A DNA stretch of 64,000 bases from the NCBI GenBank assembly GCA_023212725.1, contig JALBYF010000034.1, positions 62,001-126,000 of the forward strand, in the 5' to 3' direction. Below, piece after piece: positions 22,335-33,700 of the stretch. The notes beneath the pieces were generated by a model that was not told where the DNA came from, ran no database searches, and saw nothing but the letters and a program-made list of their open reading frames with translations. Origin of the DNA: Tranzscheliella williamsii. Lineage: Eukaryota; Basidiomycota; Ustilaginomycetes; Ustilaginales; Ustilaginaceae. Numbering within the stretch: position 1 is the first letter of the stretch; each line of letters opens with the position of its first letter. The position numbers and the translations under genes are program-made.

Positions 22335-23681
22335 ATGGCGTCGCAACTACCTCCTACGGGCACTCTCCATCCCACCATACATGTCGCCATTCCGCCCTCA
22401 GTGATCGATGCATCCACCTCTTCGCCGACGGGCCGTCCGCACGCTGACGGCCGCTGCTCGCCTTACGTTCTTGTCCATCTGCCGAGCGGTCTCTTCTACG
22501 ACCCTTTCGGCAGCCAGTTGAATCAGCCGTATGCAGCCAAGCTGCTAGCCGAAGACATTGAGCTCGAAAAGGCAGTGGGATGGTCGGCCGCGAGCTCGAC
22601 TGCGCGCAAGGGCAAGGGGAAACAGCACCACAACGCACAGTGGTGGGAGCGCGTGGACGAAGAGGCTGACGATGACCAGGCATACTCCGCATCCGTCGAC
22701 GGTCTGCAAGATGCTATGCAGCACGCCCTCCGCAGCGCCGCTCAGCAAGCTCTCGGACAACAGCATTTCGCCAGTCCAGACCCACAGGCAGCACCGCCCC
22801 AGCCCCCCCATCTGAACTCGGTCGGCGTCGAACCGCGCATCGAGCGTTCGTCGTTGCTCCTGCCCTTGAATGTCACGCATCTGCTCGCGGGACGCACCGC
22901 CTCGCGCTCGTCGTCGTCGAGCAAGCCGCTCAAGATAGAGGTTCCTCTCCATGCTCGCTACCAGCGCCCTTACCAGGCCGCTCCTTCGTCGGGCATGCTG
23001 CCTAGCCTGTCGCTGACAGAGTCCAGCCTGCACTTGCTCGCAGACATCGCCCCCAAGGCCGTCTCGGAGGCGCTGGCCGCTGGACTCGATCTCAGCTGGT
23101 ACTACGCAAGTGTCGGCCGCGTCCACGCTGCCCAGCTTCTACACGCTATAGGCATTGCCGATAGCTCATCACAGCAGGCCAGAGCTAGCCGACTGGCCGA
23201 TCTTCAAAAGCTCAGCGTTACTCGTAGCGTCCAACGCGCAGCGAAAAGGGATCTGGATTCGCAGCAGAACTCGTACGTCAGCGTCGAGGTGGCGCCGACG
23301 CCGGCTGTCTTTCTCGTCTGCGAGCCGAGCGCGGGGGGCGCCAGAGCGATGGCGGGTTTTGTCGCGACCAGCCTAGGCTCTCTGTTTCCAGCCTCGCACT
23401 CGCACACGCTGGCCATGCTGCCGCCGGACGTTGGGCTGACCGCGGGGACGCCGGTGCTGGTGCCGTCGGCCGGGGCCGAGGCGGGGCCGCTGCGCTTTTC
23501 GGTGCCGGTCCCGCACGCGTCGTACCTGCACCCGGTCCAGGTTGCCACGCTGACCACCGTCCTCGCCGCGCTCTCCTGGGTCTGTTACCGCCTGTACAGC
23601 TGCCTGCTCAAGCTCGAGTCCGCCGAGCAAGTGCACCGCCGCGACGTCCGCTCCCGCCCCGCACAGACCGTCGCATCGTAA
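22335..23681 (+). CDS. PBN1: PIG-X/PBN1-type subunit of GPI mannosyltransferase I
   Basis: Probable ER membrane partner that stabilises the first GPI mannosyltransferase (PIG-M/Gpi14). The 448-residue product shows the PIG-X pattern: YVLVHLPSGLFYDPFGSQ near residues 44-61, IEVPLHARYQRPYQ near 197-210 (the family's V..H.RY..P motif) and VSVEVAPTPAVFLVCE near 316-331, the site of a conserved 'P.VF..C'. A single C-terminal membrane segment (about 395-418, TLTTVLAALSWVCYRLYSCL) is followed by a short cytosolic tail. The inserts between blocks are Ser/Gln-rich. No clear signal peptide precedes the first block. Sequence conservation in this family is low, so the call rests on motif order and topology. 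Confidence 0.7.
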   Translation: MASQLPPTGTLHPTIHVAIPPSVIDASTSSPTGRPHADGRCSPYVLVHLPSGLFYDPFGSQLNQPYAAKLLAEDIELEKAVGWSAASSTARKGKGKQHHNAQWWERVDEEADDDQAYSASVDGLQDAMQHALRSAAQQALGQQHFASPDPQAAPPQPPHLNSVGVEPRIERSSLLLPLNVTHLLAGRTASRSSSSSKPLKIEVPLHARYQRPYQAAPSSGMLPSLSLTESSLHLLADIAPKAVSEALAAGLDLSWYYASVGRVHAAQLLHAIGIADSSSQQARASRLADLQKLSVTRSVQRAAKRDLDSQQNSYVSVEVAPTPAVFLVCEPSAGGARAMAGFVATSLGSLFPASHSHTLAMLPPDVGLTAGTPVLVPSAGAEAGPLRFSVPVPHASYLHPVQVATLTTVLAALSWVCYRLYSCLLKLESAEQVHRRDVRSRPAQTVAS

Positions 23682-23773
23682 TGGCATCGCAGAGAATCGC
23701 CTGCTCAGATGCAAGTGGTAGGAGTTGCGGTGAATGCGTGGGGGAGCTGTGTGCGATGTGCCGGGTTGTGGGG

Positions 23774-26128
23774 TTAGGGTTCGTCGGGGGAGGCGAGGTC
23801 GAGGAAGCTGGTGTCCGCGTCTGTGGGGATAGTGGTGTTGGTGGACGGGGGGGCGAGGTTGCGGGCGCGGGTGCGTGCGTCGAGCTTGCGCTTGTTTAGG
23901 GCGGCCATGTGTTGGTGGACTTCGCGCTCGTCCTGGTCTTCCTGTGCGCGAGTTTGGGCTTCGGCAGCGGCGTCGTGCTGGGCAGCGAGCTCGTGGAAGC
24001 GGGCCGAGTCGTGCGCGGCGTGGAGCGGGTGGCGGACCTGGACGACGCCGGTGCGGTTCATCCTGTCGAAGAGGACGAAGAGGCGCTCGGCCTCGGCCTC
24101 CTTCTCGGCGTCGCTCATCTGGTCTGCCTCGTCGGCGAGCTGCTCGGCCGTCGGCTCGTACTCGCCCGTGATCGGGTTCACAGCGCGCCCGTCCGCCCCG
24201 CCGGTGCGCAGCCCCGTCGGTAGCGCTGCCGCCAGCCCGCTGTTCATCAAGAACCCCGCACACGGCCCGTACCCAATCTCCTCCGTCATCCCCTTGGCCT
24301 CCCCCCCGCACACCGCCAACAGCAGCTCCCCCGCCGCACGCGCCAACCGCGACAGCGTCACCGACGACATCAACCGCACAAGCCGTCCCAGCAGGTCCCC
24401 CCGCTTGTCCAGCGGCCGGCTCCGATCCAGATCCGACGGCAGCAGCACCGCCTTTAGCACACACCGGTACTCCTCGTCCTCCGCCGCGACCTTGCGGAGG
24501 AGCAGCAGGAGCGGCTGCATCGAGTCTTCCAGGTCGATCCCATCCGCCGTGGCTGCTTGCTTGACGCGCTTGTCGTCGACATCTTCGGTCGGTGCGCCCT
24601 CGCCTCGGTCGTCCTCCGAACGAGGATCACCGCTCTGCTTCAGAGATAAGTACCGATACAGCATCAGGTCGGCCAACACGACCAGGCGAGTGAGATACGC
24701 GGCGGCAGAGCGCAGGGCGGCAGTAGAGGCGGCGGAGATCTCTGCGCTCAATGCCGGCGCAGTGTCGGTAGAGCTGTTTCCGCCAACACTAGACGATGCA
24801 AGGCTACTCGATGCTGCCTTGGTGTTGTGCCGAGTAGTCTTGGAAGCGGGCGGCTCAAGGCACTGCTTGACATCGGCCACTGGGTAGTTGAGCAAGGCAG
24901 CCACGGCGTGGGTGAAGGGCGGCATCAGAGGCACTGGCGAGGGCAGAGGAAGGGCAGTGAGCAGCGACAGCAAGGGGGGCAGCATCTCGAGGAGCTCTGG
25001 GTGGAAAGCCTCGCCGAGGATAGCCGTCGTTTCGCTCTCTGCGGTGGTTGCCTGATCGTCGGTTGGGTCGCCGTCATTGGCAGCCGGCGCTGTTGCTTGC
25101 TTGGCCTCGGCCTCGACAATCCTTGGATAGTAGAGACAGATGTTGAAATGTGCCTTGAGAAGATCCGAAAGGGCCGTAGTGAATTGAGAAACGGCGCCGC
25201 TAGCTACCAGGACATTTGAGGCTGCGGATGGGTCGCGCGTCTTGTCGAGGGTTGCCTGGACAAGCACATCGGCGCAAACAGCTTCGAGATGCACGACGTG
25301 AAGCGTCTCCACCGCAATCTTGTTGAAGGGAGACTCGAAGAGCGTGCTGAAGAACAGTAGCCTAGAGGCCAGAAAAATGATATCGGCAGGCGTGTCCTGT
25401 GGTTTGGAGAGCAGGGCGACAGCAATGTGGCCTCCGCCGACATCGTCAGAGGAAAATGGCACTCTGGCGTTCTCGTTGAGGAAGAGTGCATTGTTGAGAC
25501 ATCGCAAAGCCATGTCTGTAACGGGCCACTCTGGGTCTTGGCCCATCTCGAAGTCCTCGGCGCTATCGGAGGACCCCTGGGCTCTTGCGCTTCTTTCCTG
25601 CTGTTGAGAGCCACGTCGACTAACAGCTCTTCGTAGCGTTTTAGCCAAGCCTGACATGGAGTACGACGAGGCGAAAGAGGCGCTGGCCATGGTATCGCTA
25701 GTTCCAGCTGCCGCTGAAGCACTGAGGGGATTCGACGAGGAGACGGCAGAGCTCTTGCGCACAGCCTGTTTGGGGAAATCTACCTGGAAAAGCAGAGCAC
25801 GGAGAGCGTCGGGACGAGACAGTGGACTGCTACCGCCGGGAAGGCGACTGAGCTCCTTGAGGACGGCAAGAGCTGAAAGACGTACAGAAGCATTCCACTT
25901 TGCACCGGTGCGAGCGTTGAGGAGACAGTCACCATGGCGAGTGCCGGAAGCATGAGAAAGGTCGCTGACAATCGCGTTGGCCAGCTTGGAACGCATCGAA
26001 TCGCTTACCGCCCCGATACCGGAAAGGCCCTGATCGAGCAGGCCCTGGAAACATCGCTGCACCTGGGTCGAAGACTCGATCCGCGCCGTGGGAGAGGTCG
26101 ACAGGTATTCGTTGATGACATCCGTCAT
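23774..26128 (-). CDS. RIC8: RIC8/synembryn, G-alpha exchange factor and chaperone
   Basis: Ric8 folds and activates heterotrimeric G-alpha subunits; in fungi it acts upstream of cAMP signalling and development. The 784-residue product has armadillo-like helices with family blocks ALRCLNNALFLNENARVPF, DIIFLASRLLFFSTLFESPF, GYGPCAGFLMNSGLAAALP and the C-terminal EKEAEAERLFVLFDRMNRTG. It is longer than animal Ric8 because of low-complexity inserts (Ser-rich near residues 130-200, the TAPAANDGDPTDDQ region and the RSEDDRGEGAPTED region). The open frame begins at a GTG at 26131; the first ATG is 26128. The stop lies about 90 bp from that of the convergent PIG-X gene. Confidence 0.9.
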   Translation of the reverse strand: MTDVINEYLSTSPTARIESSTQVQRCFQGLLDQGLSGIGAVSDSMRSKLANAIVSDLSHASGTRHGDCLLNARTGAKWNASVRLSALAVLKELSRLPGGSSPLSRPDALRALLFQVDFPKQAVRKSSAVSSSNPLSASAAAGTSDTMASASFASSYSMSGLAKTLRRAVSRRGSQQQERSARAQGSSDSAEDFEMGQDPEWPVTDMALRCLNNALFLNENARVPFSSDDVGGGHIAVALLSKPQDTPADIIFLASRLLFFSTLFESPFNKIAVETLHVVHLEAVCADVLVQATLDKTRDPSAASNVLVASGAVSQFTTALSDLLKAHFNICLYYPRIVEAEAKQATAPAANDGDPTDDQATTAESETTAILGEAFHPELLEMLPPLLSLLTALPLPSPVPLMPPFTHAVAALLNYPVADVKQCLEPPASKTTRHNTKAASSSLASSSVGGNSSTDTAPALSAEISAASTAALRSAAAYLTRLVVLADLMLYRYLSLKQSGDPRSEDDRGEGAPTEDVDDKRVKQAATADGIDLEDSMQPLLLLLRKVAAEDEEYRCVLKAVLLPSDLDRSRPLDKRGDLLGRLVRLMSSVTLSRLARAAGELLLAVCGGEAKGMTEEIGYGPCAGFLMNSGLAAALPTGLRTGGADGRAVNPITGEYEPTAEQLADEADQMSDAEKEAEAERLFVLFDRMNRTGVVQVRHPLHAAHDSARFHELAAQHDAAAEAQTRAQEDQDEREVHQHMAALNKRKLDARTRARNLAPPSTNTTIPTDADTSFLDLASPDEP

Positions 26129-27735
26129 CACGGCGCCAAGTTGTGTGGGTTTGCACGGTGTTGGTTGATGTGACGGCTTGCTCGTGCAGCGGAACCAAGA
26201 CGAGGCTGCCTACCCAGAAAGCGCGCAAGGAGATGCGTTGTGGGAGCTGGCGGAAGTGTGCAGATTACCAAGACGGGTGGTGCAACATTCCTTGAGGCAA
26301 AGAGCTGGCGTTGCGTCCATACAGCGTGCGAAGACGAAGGTTGGAGAGGGAATCACAACGCTACGGCGACCTGTACGCTGAAAGCATGCTTCAATATGAA
26401 TAACGCTAACGGTTGCAGAGTGCCGCGGAAGTGTCGGCATGAATCGCAGAGACGTAACAGACGTAACAGACGTAAATGTGAATGCATGTAAATGATAGGG
26501 TAGTATTCATGATTGCAGAAGATAGCGACCGCACTATGGAAAAGCCTATGGCATCCATCTCTGAAAATGCCTTGGCGAGCGAGGGAAGCTTGCATGTGAC
26601 CGGAGTTCACACTCACAACTGATCATGGACATGAATGTTAGTCTTGGCTGTCAAACGCAGATCATGCCGACGGACAGAATTGGCTTTGGATCAGTACCTG
26701 CCCGTCCAGAGCAATACCATTACCGCTGGAAAGCGAAGCGAGATAGCTAACGCTACCCGCCGCTTGATGCATAACTATCATGAGCCCGGCTACAAAGTAC
26801 TCATGCACTTGATCCAGCCATTCATGATTACATTCCATAGTCCCAAGCAGAACAGCAAGTTAGATACAAGCACACATAAGTCGTATGTGATGGTGGATGT
26901 GGGACGGCGAGTAGTAAATTGTTAAGACTCCTGCTTGTGCGCTTCCATCCGAGACGCGTTAGCACCACCGCCTCCACAGTTACTGTGTTTCTTTAGACCA
27001 ACACGAAGCTGTTCTCTATCTTTACAAGAAGAGGTGAGTTACTTAGTGCAGCATGCACGTCTGTCAGTAGTCCGAATACGCAGCTATTTCGACCTTCAAA
27101 TAATTCTGAAATTTGTCTTTAAGAGATGTAGTCCTTGCTCACACGTCCGCCTCAACTCTCTCCTAAGAGCGGTTCTATTCACAGCCACGGTGCTTATTAC
27201 GACAATACTATCTGCCATTCACGCTCTTACCACCGTGCTTAGGCCGCCGAGCGGGTCCTAAACAGGGTCTTCTGTTGCAGGCCATTATGGCTCGGATCGT
27301 CTGCTGAGCTCAGGACATTCACACTACATCCAGCTTGCTTGCTCCATCAACTGCACCGGCCGCCTCGAAGCGCTTGCCTAACCACCCACTCTCCCTACTA
27401 CCCACCGAGCAGGCACAGCGCTTCGCTAGCCGCCAGCCAACGTTGCCCAACCCTGTCCTCTTCATCCCGCAGTTGTTGCCCATCTCCCCATACCCATTCC
27501 CAGTCAGCCTTGGACGACTCCCCCCTATACCCATCCCAATCAGCCCTGGGCTGTCTCTTCATAGCGTCTCGGCGGGCATGCCACAGCAGTAGCCGCACAT
27601 ACCGAAAGGTGTTTGGTCAGCTGAAACCATATTTGCGGCCAAGAGATTGTCGTTTTACCTGTCCATCGGCATATCTCGTTGCCAAAGCGCTGAGGGACAC
27701 CATCATCAAATGGACCATTGGGTGATAGCATCAAC
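26129..27735. other. Divergent intergenic region, RIC8 / Fab1-like kinase
   Basis: About 1.6 kb without a supported gene. It contains a short tandem array of GACGTAACA words (26452-26475), two ATTCATGATT motifs (26505 and 26820) and a pyrimidine-rich stretch from about 27300 that is likely the kinase leader. AGGTGAGTTAC near 27031 could be the donor of a leader intron. Small ORFs here show no conserved character. Confidence 0.5.
26505..26514. promoter_or_regulatory. ATTCRYGATT-type intergenic motif (five sites)
   Basis: The word ATTCATGATT occurs here, at 26820-26829 and at 47735-47744; ATTCACGATT occurs at 37839-37848 and 42583-42592. All five lie in gaps next to start codons. The role is unknown; it may be a regulator site or simply a common intergenic word in this lineage. 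Confidence 0.4.
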
Positions 27736-30700
27736 ATGGCTGTAGAAACGATCAATGCGGCACACATCACCCCGTCCTCGCCCAATACGACACCTAAGCA
27801 CCACCTTGCCCGCTTCCCTGTCCAGTCACCCGCTACTCCTGTCCGACTAGATCGCTTCGCTTCTCGCCCTCTCCTCGACCAGGACCAGCACGTGTCCCCC
27901 GCCTCCACCAAGACAGCCAACACCGCCGCTTCGACCAACACCGATGACAGTCCGTCCACAAGAAGCTCCACTTCGAACTGGCAAGCTAGTGTCGAGCTCT
28001 CGCTGACAACCCGCCGCCGCCTCATTCGCAAACCGCTGCCACAGTTACCCTCCCACAGTGCTGTTAACGATGGCCGGAACAACCTCCAGGACTTGGACTA
28101 CTATGACTCCGAGATTCTCAACAGCATCGCCGCCAAGGTCGAAGAGTGGTGGCCATCTACCCTGCCAGACAAGTGGATTCCCGAAGCATCACAGTCGCGG
28201 CAAGTCCCGCTTCCCGAGCAGGATCAAGACGGCAAAGGGCTTGATGATCAGAGCATTCAGCACCTACTTATCATTCTACACAATGCTGCCCTGCGCCAGG
28301 AACCAGCCTCACAACCTTCAGGCACCCTTATCACAGCTTCTGGCACCTATAAGCGTTTGATCAATGCCAAGCGACAGCCTCCGCAAGCTTACGTCCTTGA
28401 CCAAGTGATTCTAGACAGTCTCTTCGCCGCTGTACAAGATGCCTTCCGACATCTCTCCAAGAAAGATGTCCTTGGAGCCCTACAGCGAACAGCTTCTATC
28501 CGCTGGAGAGCTGAAGCGCAGTTGCGAAACGCTACCGCCGTTCAAGCAACAGAAAATAACCAAGGTCTCACGTCTCGATGGGCAAAATTTGCTTGGCCAG
28601 CCGCTGCTCTTGGTCGAGCCTATCGCGACGCACAACGCAACGTCCTTCCTCCGCGTCCAGACGAGTTCGCTTCCGACACAGCGTCATCAAGTTATCTGCA
28701 GTCAAAGCAGAATCTTTTTTCCCCTTCCTCGGATCACGATCATCGCATACGCAAGCGTGACGTCGCTGTCAAGATCCTCAGCAATGCCGTCTGGTTTGTA
28801 CGCAACTACGGTCCTGCAGCCGAGTTCCGTCCGTCCACAAGCGACCCGCAAGAGCAACGTACGCCCCCAACCTTGGACACAACTCGGCGAACATCGGAGA
28901 GCCTTCTCAAGGTCAATACCGGTAGGCCCAACTTCCTTTCCAAGTCCTCGGCCACCACTGCGCTAAGCGGCACTGCCACTCCCGACCGCGGCCCCGCGAA
29001 GCCGACCGCAAGTCAACCTTCCTCATCCACGTCTTCGCTGAGATCAGTATCACCAGCGCCACCGGCCATACACGATGCCCCAGCGCACTCTTCAGGCTCT
29101 AGTACATTGTCTGCGATATCGACCGAATCCTATCTACCCACAGCTACTGCCCATTCGACAGGCGGCGGCGATAAGAGCAAAGCGCTCGAGCATCTGAGCT
29201 CGCTCAGTGCAGCAGCTGGTGCCGCGCTGAAGCAGAGGGCCGCACAAGAAATCAACGCCGATGGCTCCTTCTCATCCGAAGCCTCTACCATGCCCCATCG
29301 TCTACACCACCAATCCAGTCGACCAAGTCTACGTTCCTTCGTCAGCAGATCTGAAGCTGAGTCCACAGAAACCGAGGCTCTGGAAAAGGCAGAGAAGGAG
29401 TACCTTGCCATGATCGGCCAAGGTTGCGATGAATGGGCCAAAATGGTAGTTTGCCGCCTCTGCGCATTCTTTCCGCCGAACAAAGATCGCACAACGGGCA
29501 AACATAGGCGTTCGGGTACAATCACAGCCAAAAGCAACACGGGTCCTGCAGCAACCGAGGGCAACAATTCTACCTTTTCCACTCGTTCTGACAACACTGC
29601 CAAGGCCCTCAAGCTGAATAGCACCGACATCTCTAGCAGTGATGAAGAGGACGAAATCTGTGACGAAAACCCTATCGTCTGGAAACCAGACCGTTTCAAG
29701 GGAGACGAGCTGTTTCCTCACGGTCAGACAGGTTCGCTTCATACGCAGCTGCACATATCCCCGCAAGATGATGATCGAGTCAGACTCGTTGGCGGCACTT
29801 TCGTCTGTCGCCTTGATGATGACGAACAGATTGCAATAGTAAAACGGCTACTGGAACTGGCTTTATACGTTGGCAGCTCAATGCTACTAGAGTCGAGCTT
29901 TCTCCGCGATTCCGATGCTGCCCGTCCAAGAATCCCGAAGGTGCCGGCCCGTACAAACTCTAATGTCGATGCGACAAAGCAAGAGGGCTCTTTGACTCGC
30001 GCCAGCTCCGTCACAGGCACCTCACATCGTTGCTCCCACGATACTGCAAGTGGTACAGATACAGCGATCGCATCACAGGATCGAGGCCAACCGGAAGAGT
30101 TACAACGGTCCTCAAGCCACAAAGCTAGTGCTAGCGCTCGAAGATGGACCAAAAGCCTCTGGGGGATGCTAGGACAACAGCACTCGGGGTCCTCTACAAC
30201 GGCAAACGCTACTCAACATGTCAAATCTGGCTCAGGTCACAGCCGTCTACCCAGCGCCGCGCACGAATCGTTGGCACTAAATAGGAGTAACACAGAGGAT
30301 GACCATCGCGGGACCCATAAGGCAAAGAGGGGGTCCATTGGCTTCCCCCGCTCGAAAACGGCTTCATCAAATAAGGGGGAGCCAGGACCCTCTATTTCTT
30401 CACGCAGAACTTCGCTGAGTTCAGGTACTGCTTCTTCGACGCACCAATCCTATATACCCTTTCAGTCTCGTTCACACACACGGGAGGGCTCGGATTCTGC
30501 AACTGCAAGCCACTCACGAGGTTCAGCACGCCTAGTCGGCCGGCTGCTTAGTGCCTTTTCAAAACCTCAGCACGAAGACCTGCCATCAAGCCAACACCAA
30601 CAACATGTTCACCCTGAAAACGTGCCCCCCGGCGTCATTGCGGGAGCAGAAGCACTGCAGGACGATGAAGAGAAACCACAGCCTCGCTCGAAGGATTCTG

Positions 30701-33700
30701 CGCTGGTTAGCTACAGGGGCAAGAAAGCAATTCTGCCGCCCGCGACTGTGTTCCCTCCGGAGTACGATAGCGATGCTCCTTTATCCTCGTCGCCCGAACT
30801 CTCCATGCTTCGTTGTTACCGGCAATCAATACCCGATGAGAGCCGCAACTTACTGTATCTTATGAGCTTCGTTCGGTTACAAGCAATCCGCTTCGTAACC
30901 GATCAAAGAAGGGACCTGGTAACATTTGCTACACCTTCCCACGGCATCTCTGCCTCCGGAGATCTGCTGCCATTCGTAGGTGTACAAGGCCCTGCCTCGA
31001 GCAGTAACACCGAGCGCCTCTCTCGTGGCACCAGTCATATGCAACATACCCAAGGAACGTCGAGACGGCCGTCTCCTTCCTCAACACCACCGTCAAAATA
31101 CGAGTTCAGGTCGTCAGCGGGGACCACGCTTGGTCTGCGGAAGGAGCAAGTTGCCTTTTACCAGCATCTCAGCAATAGCACGGATATCCCACTTGGTCAG
31201 CTCATTGAGGAGCTCTGCATCCGGGCAAGTACTTTAGAGGCAGACGACGACAAGTCATCGAGCCGCACCAACCAGAAGGGTCAGGTCGGCAGCTACAAAG
31301 AAGCCGCAAGCCGCGATCGCCCTGACTATACAATCGCCCAGTCGCTTCGCAACTCGACGTATGGCAGTCCAGAACAGAGGCTACAATTCGTACACGGCTC
31401 CTTTCGCGTGAAAATCATCGCGACTGCGATGCCAGAACACATATACAATGCCGGAAGGGACAGGCACCAAGAGGAACCGGCTGCAGATTTCGACCGAAAG
31501 GATTACTCTATCAGCTCTTCATGGGGTTCTACCGCTGGTGACCTGCCACCATCGGCAAAGCCATCGCGCTCTCGGGATTCTGATATATCTGCCATTGCTG
31601 CTGCCGTACATACGAACAAGGAAGTGGCTCACACTGCTTTTGCAGTCGCCGAAACAGCTGTTCAGGCCGCGGAGAGAGGCACAAGGCCTCTTGTTGACAG
31701 CCAAGGCGGAAGCGTCAGCGGCATCTGGATGTGGAATGCCAGCTCGAAAAGCGGATGGCAAAGCCGCGCATTGCCCATGACCGAGTCCACTTACCTTTTG
31801 TCCTTTGCTCACTACCTGGAAGCTATCACTTATCATCCCGCTTTGAGAAGGGTAGGAGGCCTCGAACCTTCCAGTCAGAAGCTCTACGGAGGCCTTAGCA
31901 ATGTCCAGCAACAGCTGCGGGAAGGAAAGAGCGAAGACACCAGAAGCATCGCCGAAGGTATCGAACTCCTACGATTCTTCCGCTTCGGTCGCGCTCTCGT
32001 CAAGGTACAGGTGCAGCCGATTATCGTGTACGACCTCCAGATCGAGGGTCCATGCCTTCGTTCTAAAACCCTCCTCACTGCGGAACAGGGTAAGACGCCT
32101 CCCGACTACAAAAAGCAGCGTGCTGAACGAAGAGAAAAGATGGACAAAGAAAGGCTACGGCAGCTTGTGGACAACACGCGAATCGAGATTCAGCGCTTTT
32201 TCGCATCAGTCAAAAGACAGACCACTCGTCTTGAAGCCGTTTTCGTGGCTCGAGGGCTGGATGAAGCAGGCAAGACGATACACAGACGTCCTGCTCCGGA
32301 ACCAGTTGCTGAGGAGCAGGCAAATCTCTCCCGCCTTGGCTCTCAACCAAGCAGCTTGAGTGCGACAAGCGTGTTGACAACTCCCGGTGTAGATGCTGAG
32401 CCACTCACACTCTTGGCCAGCCTAAAGCACTCCCTCCGTGCAGATGAATTTGAGTTGTACGAGGCGTTGCAAGGGATCTTATGTAAGTTGTTGATCGGTT
32501 CTGTACACGGTTGCCTGATCTAGCTCCTTCGACCGCTAACCTTGAACCTGTCTTTCTGCAGTCTTTGACGGTGTTAACGGCATACGTAAAGCTTTCGCGG
32601 ACCGAGCCATATCAGCAAAGAACAGGCTCCACGCCTGGGTCAAGAAACATATCAACAAAACAGAGCAGGCTCAACTAGGCACAACCATTTACGACGAACC
32701 AGAGTATTTCGAGACGGGACGGCACACTTTTCCCGGTAGCTGCTACATCATCCGCGACGATGAACCGCTATCTATCATCGCGTTTTCGCTCAGTTCACGC
32801 GACTTCAAGGCGGAGATTGCTGCCATGATACAGAGGCGAGAAGAGGCAAGAGGCTATTTGGGCAGCAGTAACAGCGAGAATGTGATCAACTGGCGCAGCA
32901 ATATCATTGGGGGGCTCGAGACGGGTTCGGCCGGCTCCAGGTTCTCGTCGGTCTCGGCTAGTACCACTTCGTCGTCGCCGCTCAAGGAGAAGCATATGCG
33001 CAAGGTGCCCCTCTCTCAACTTGATCCCGATACGGACGAGGTGTTCTATCAGGCTGAGCCGGTACAAGCTTCCCTGAAACGTAAGAAGCGAGGTCGCGAA
33101 TCATCCATTCTTTCTCTGACTTTGCGACGTGTGGGATCAACGATGTCGGACGCCAAAAGCAACCAAGTGACACCCACTATGGGAACACCCGCTGGCGTGA
33201 CTCCAGGAGAAGACTCTGATAACCATCAAGATCCCTTGAGTCAGGTTAAGAAAGGAGAACCGGGTTACAGTACGACGGACGCCAGATCATCCGATCAGAT
33301 GGGCCAGTCAGACTCTCAGAAAACAGGCTACAGTACAGGAAGAACGGAGCTTCGCTCCCAGTCGAGCTTCTCCTCCATTCCGGATCGAACGTCGTCAATG
33401 CCCCAGGGCCACACCAGCACGATCAGGTCGGCCGCCACAGACGATACTTTCAAGGCGCAAGTCACTGCAGTAACCGGACGACATGCTTCTTTAGCCACCC
33501 TGTTTTCTTCCAATCTGATGGTAGACGGTACAAATCCGCAGTTGGCCGGCGCAACGGACATTCTGACCAACTCGAAAGCTTCTCAAGATACTTCGGAGTC
33601 TTCGATTTTGGCACCGGTTACAAGCGTGCGTCAGTCTCAGTCCTCCAGCCATTCGCAGCAAGGTGAGAAGAGCAGCACGGAAAGCTCGCTGAAGCCAGCC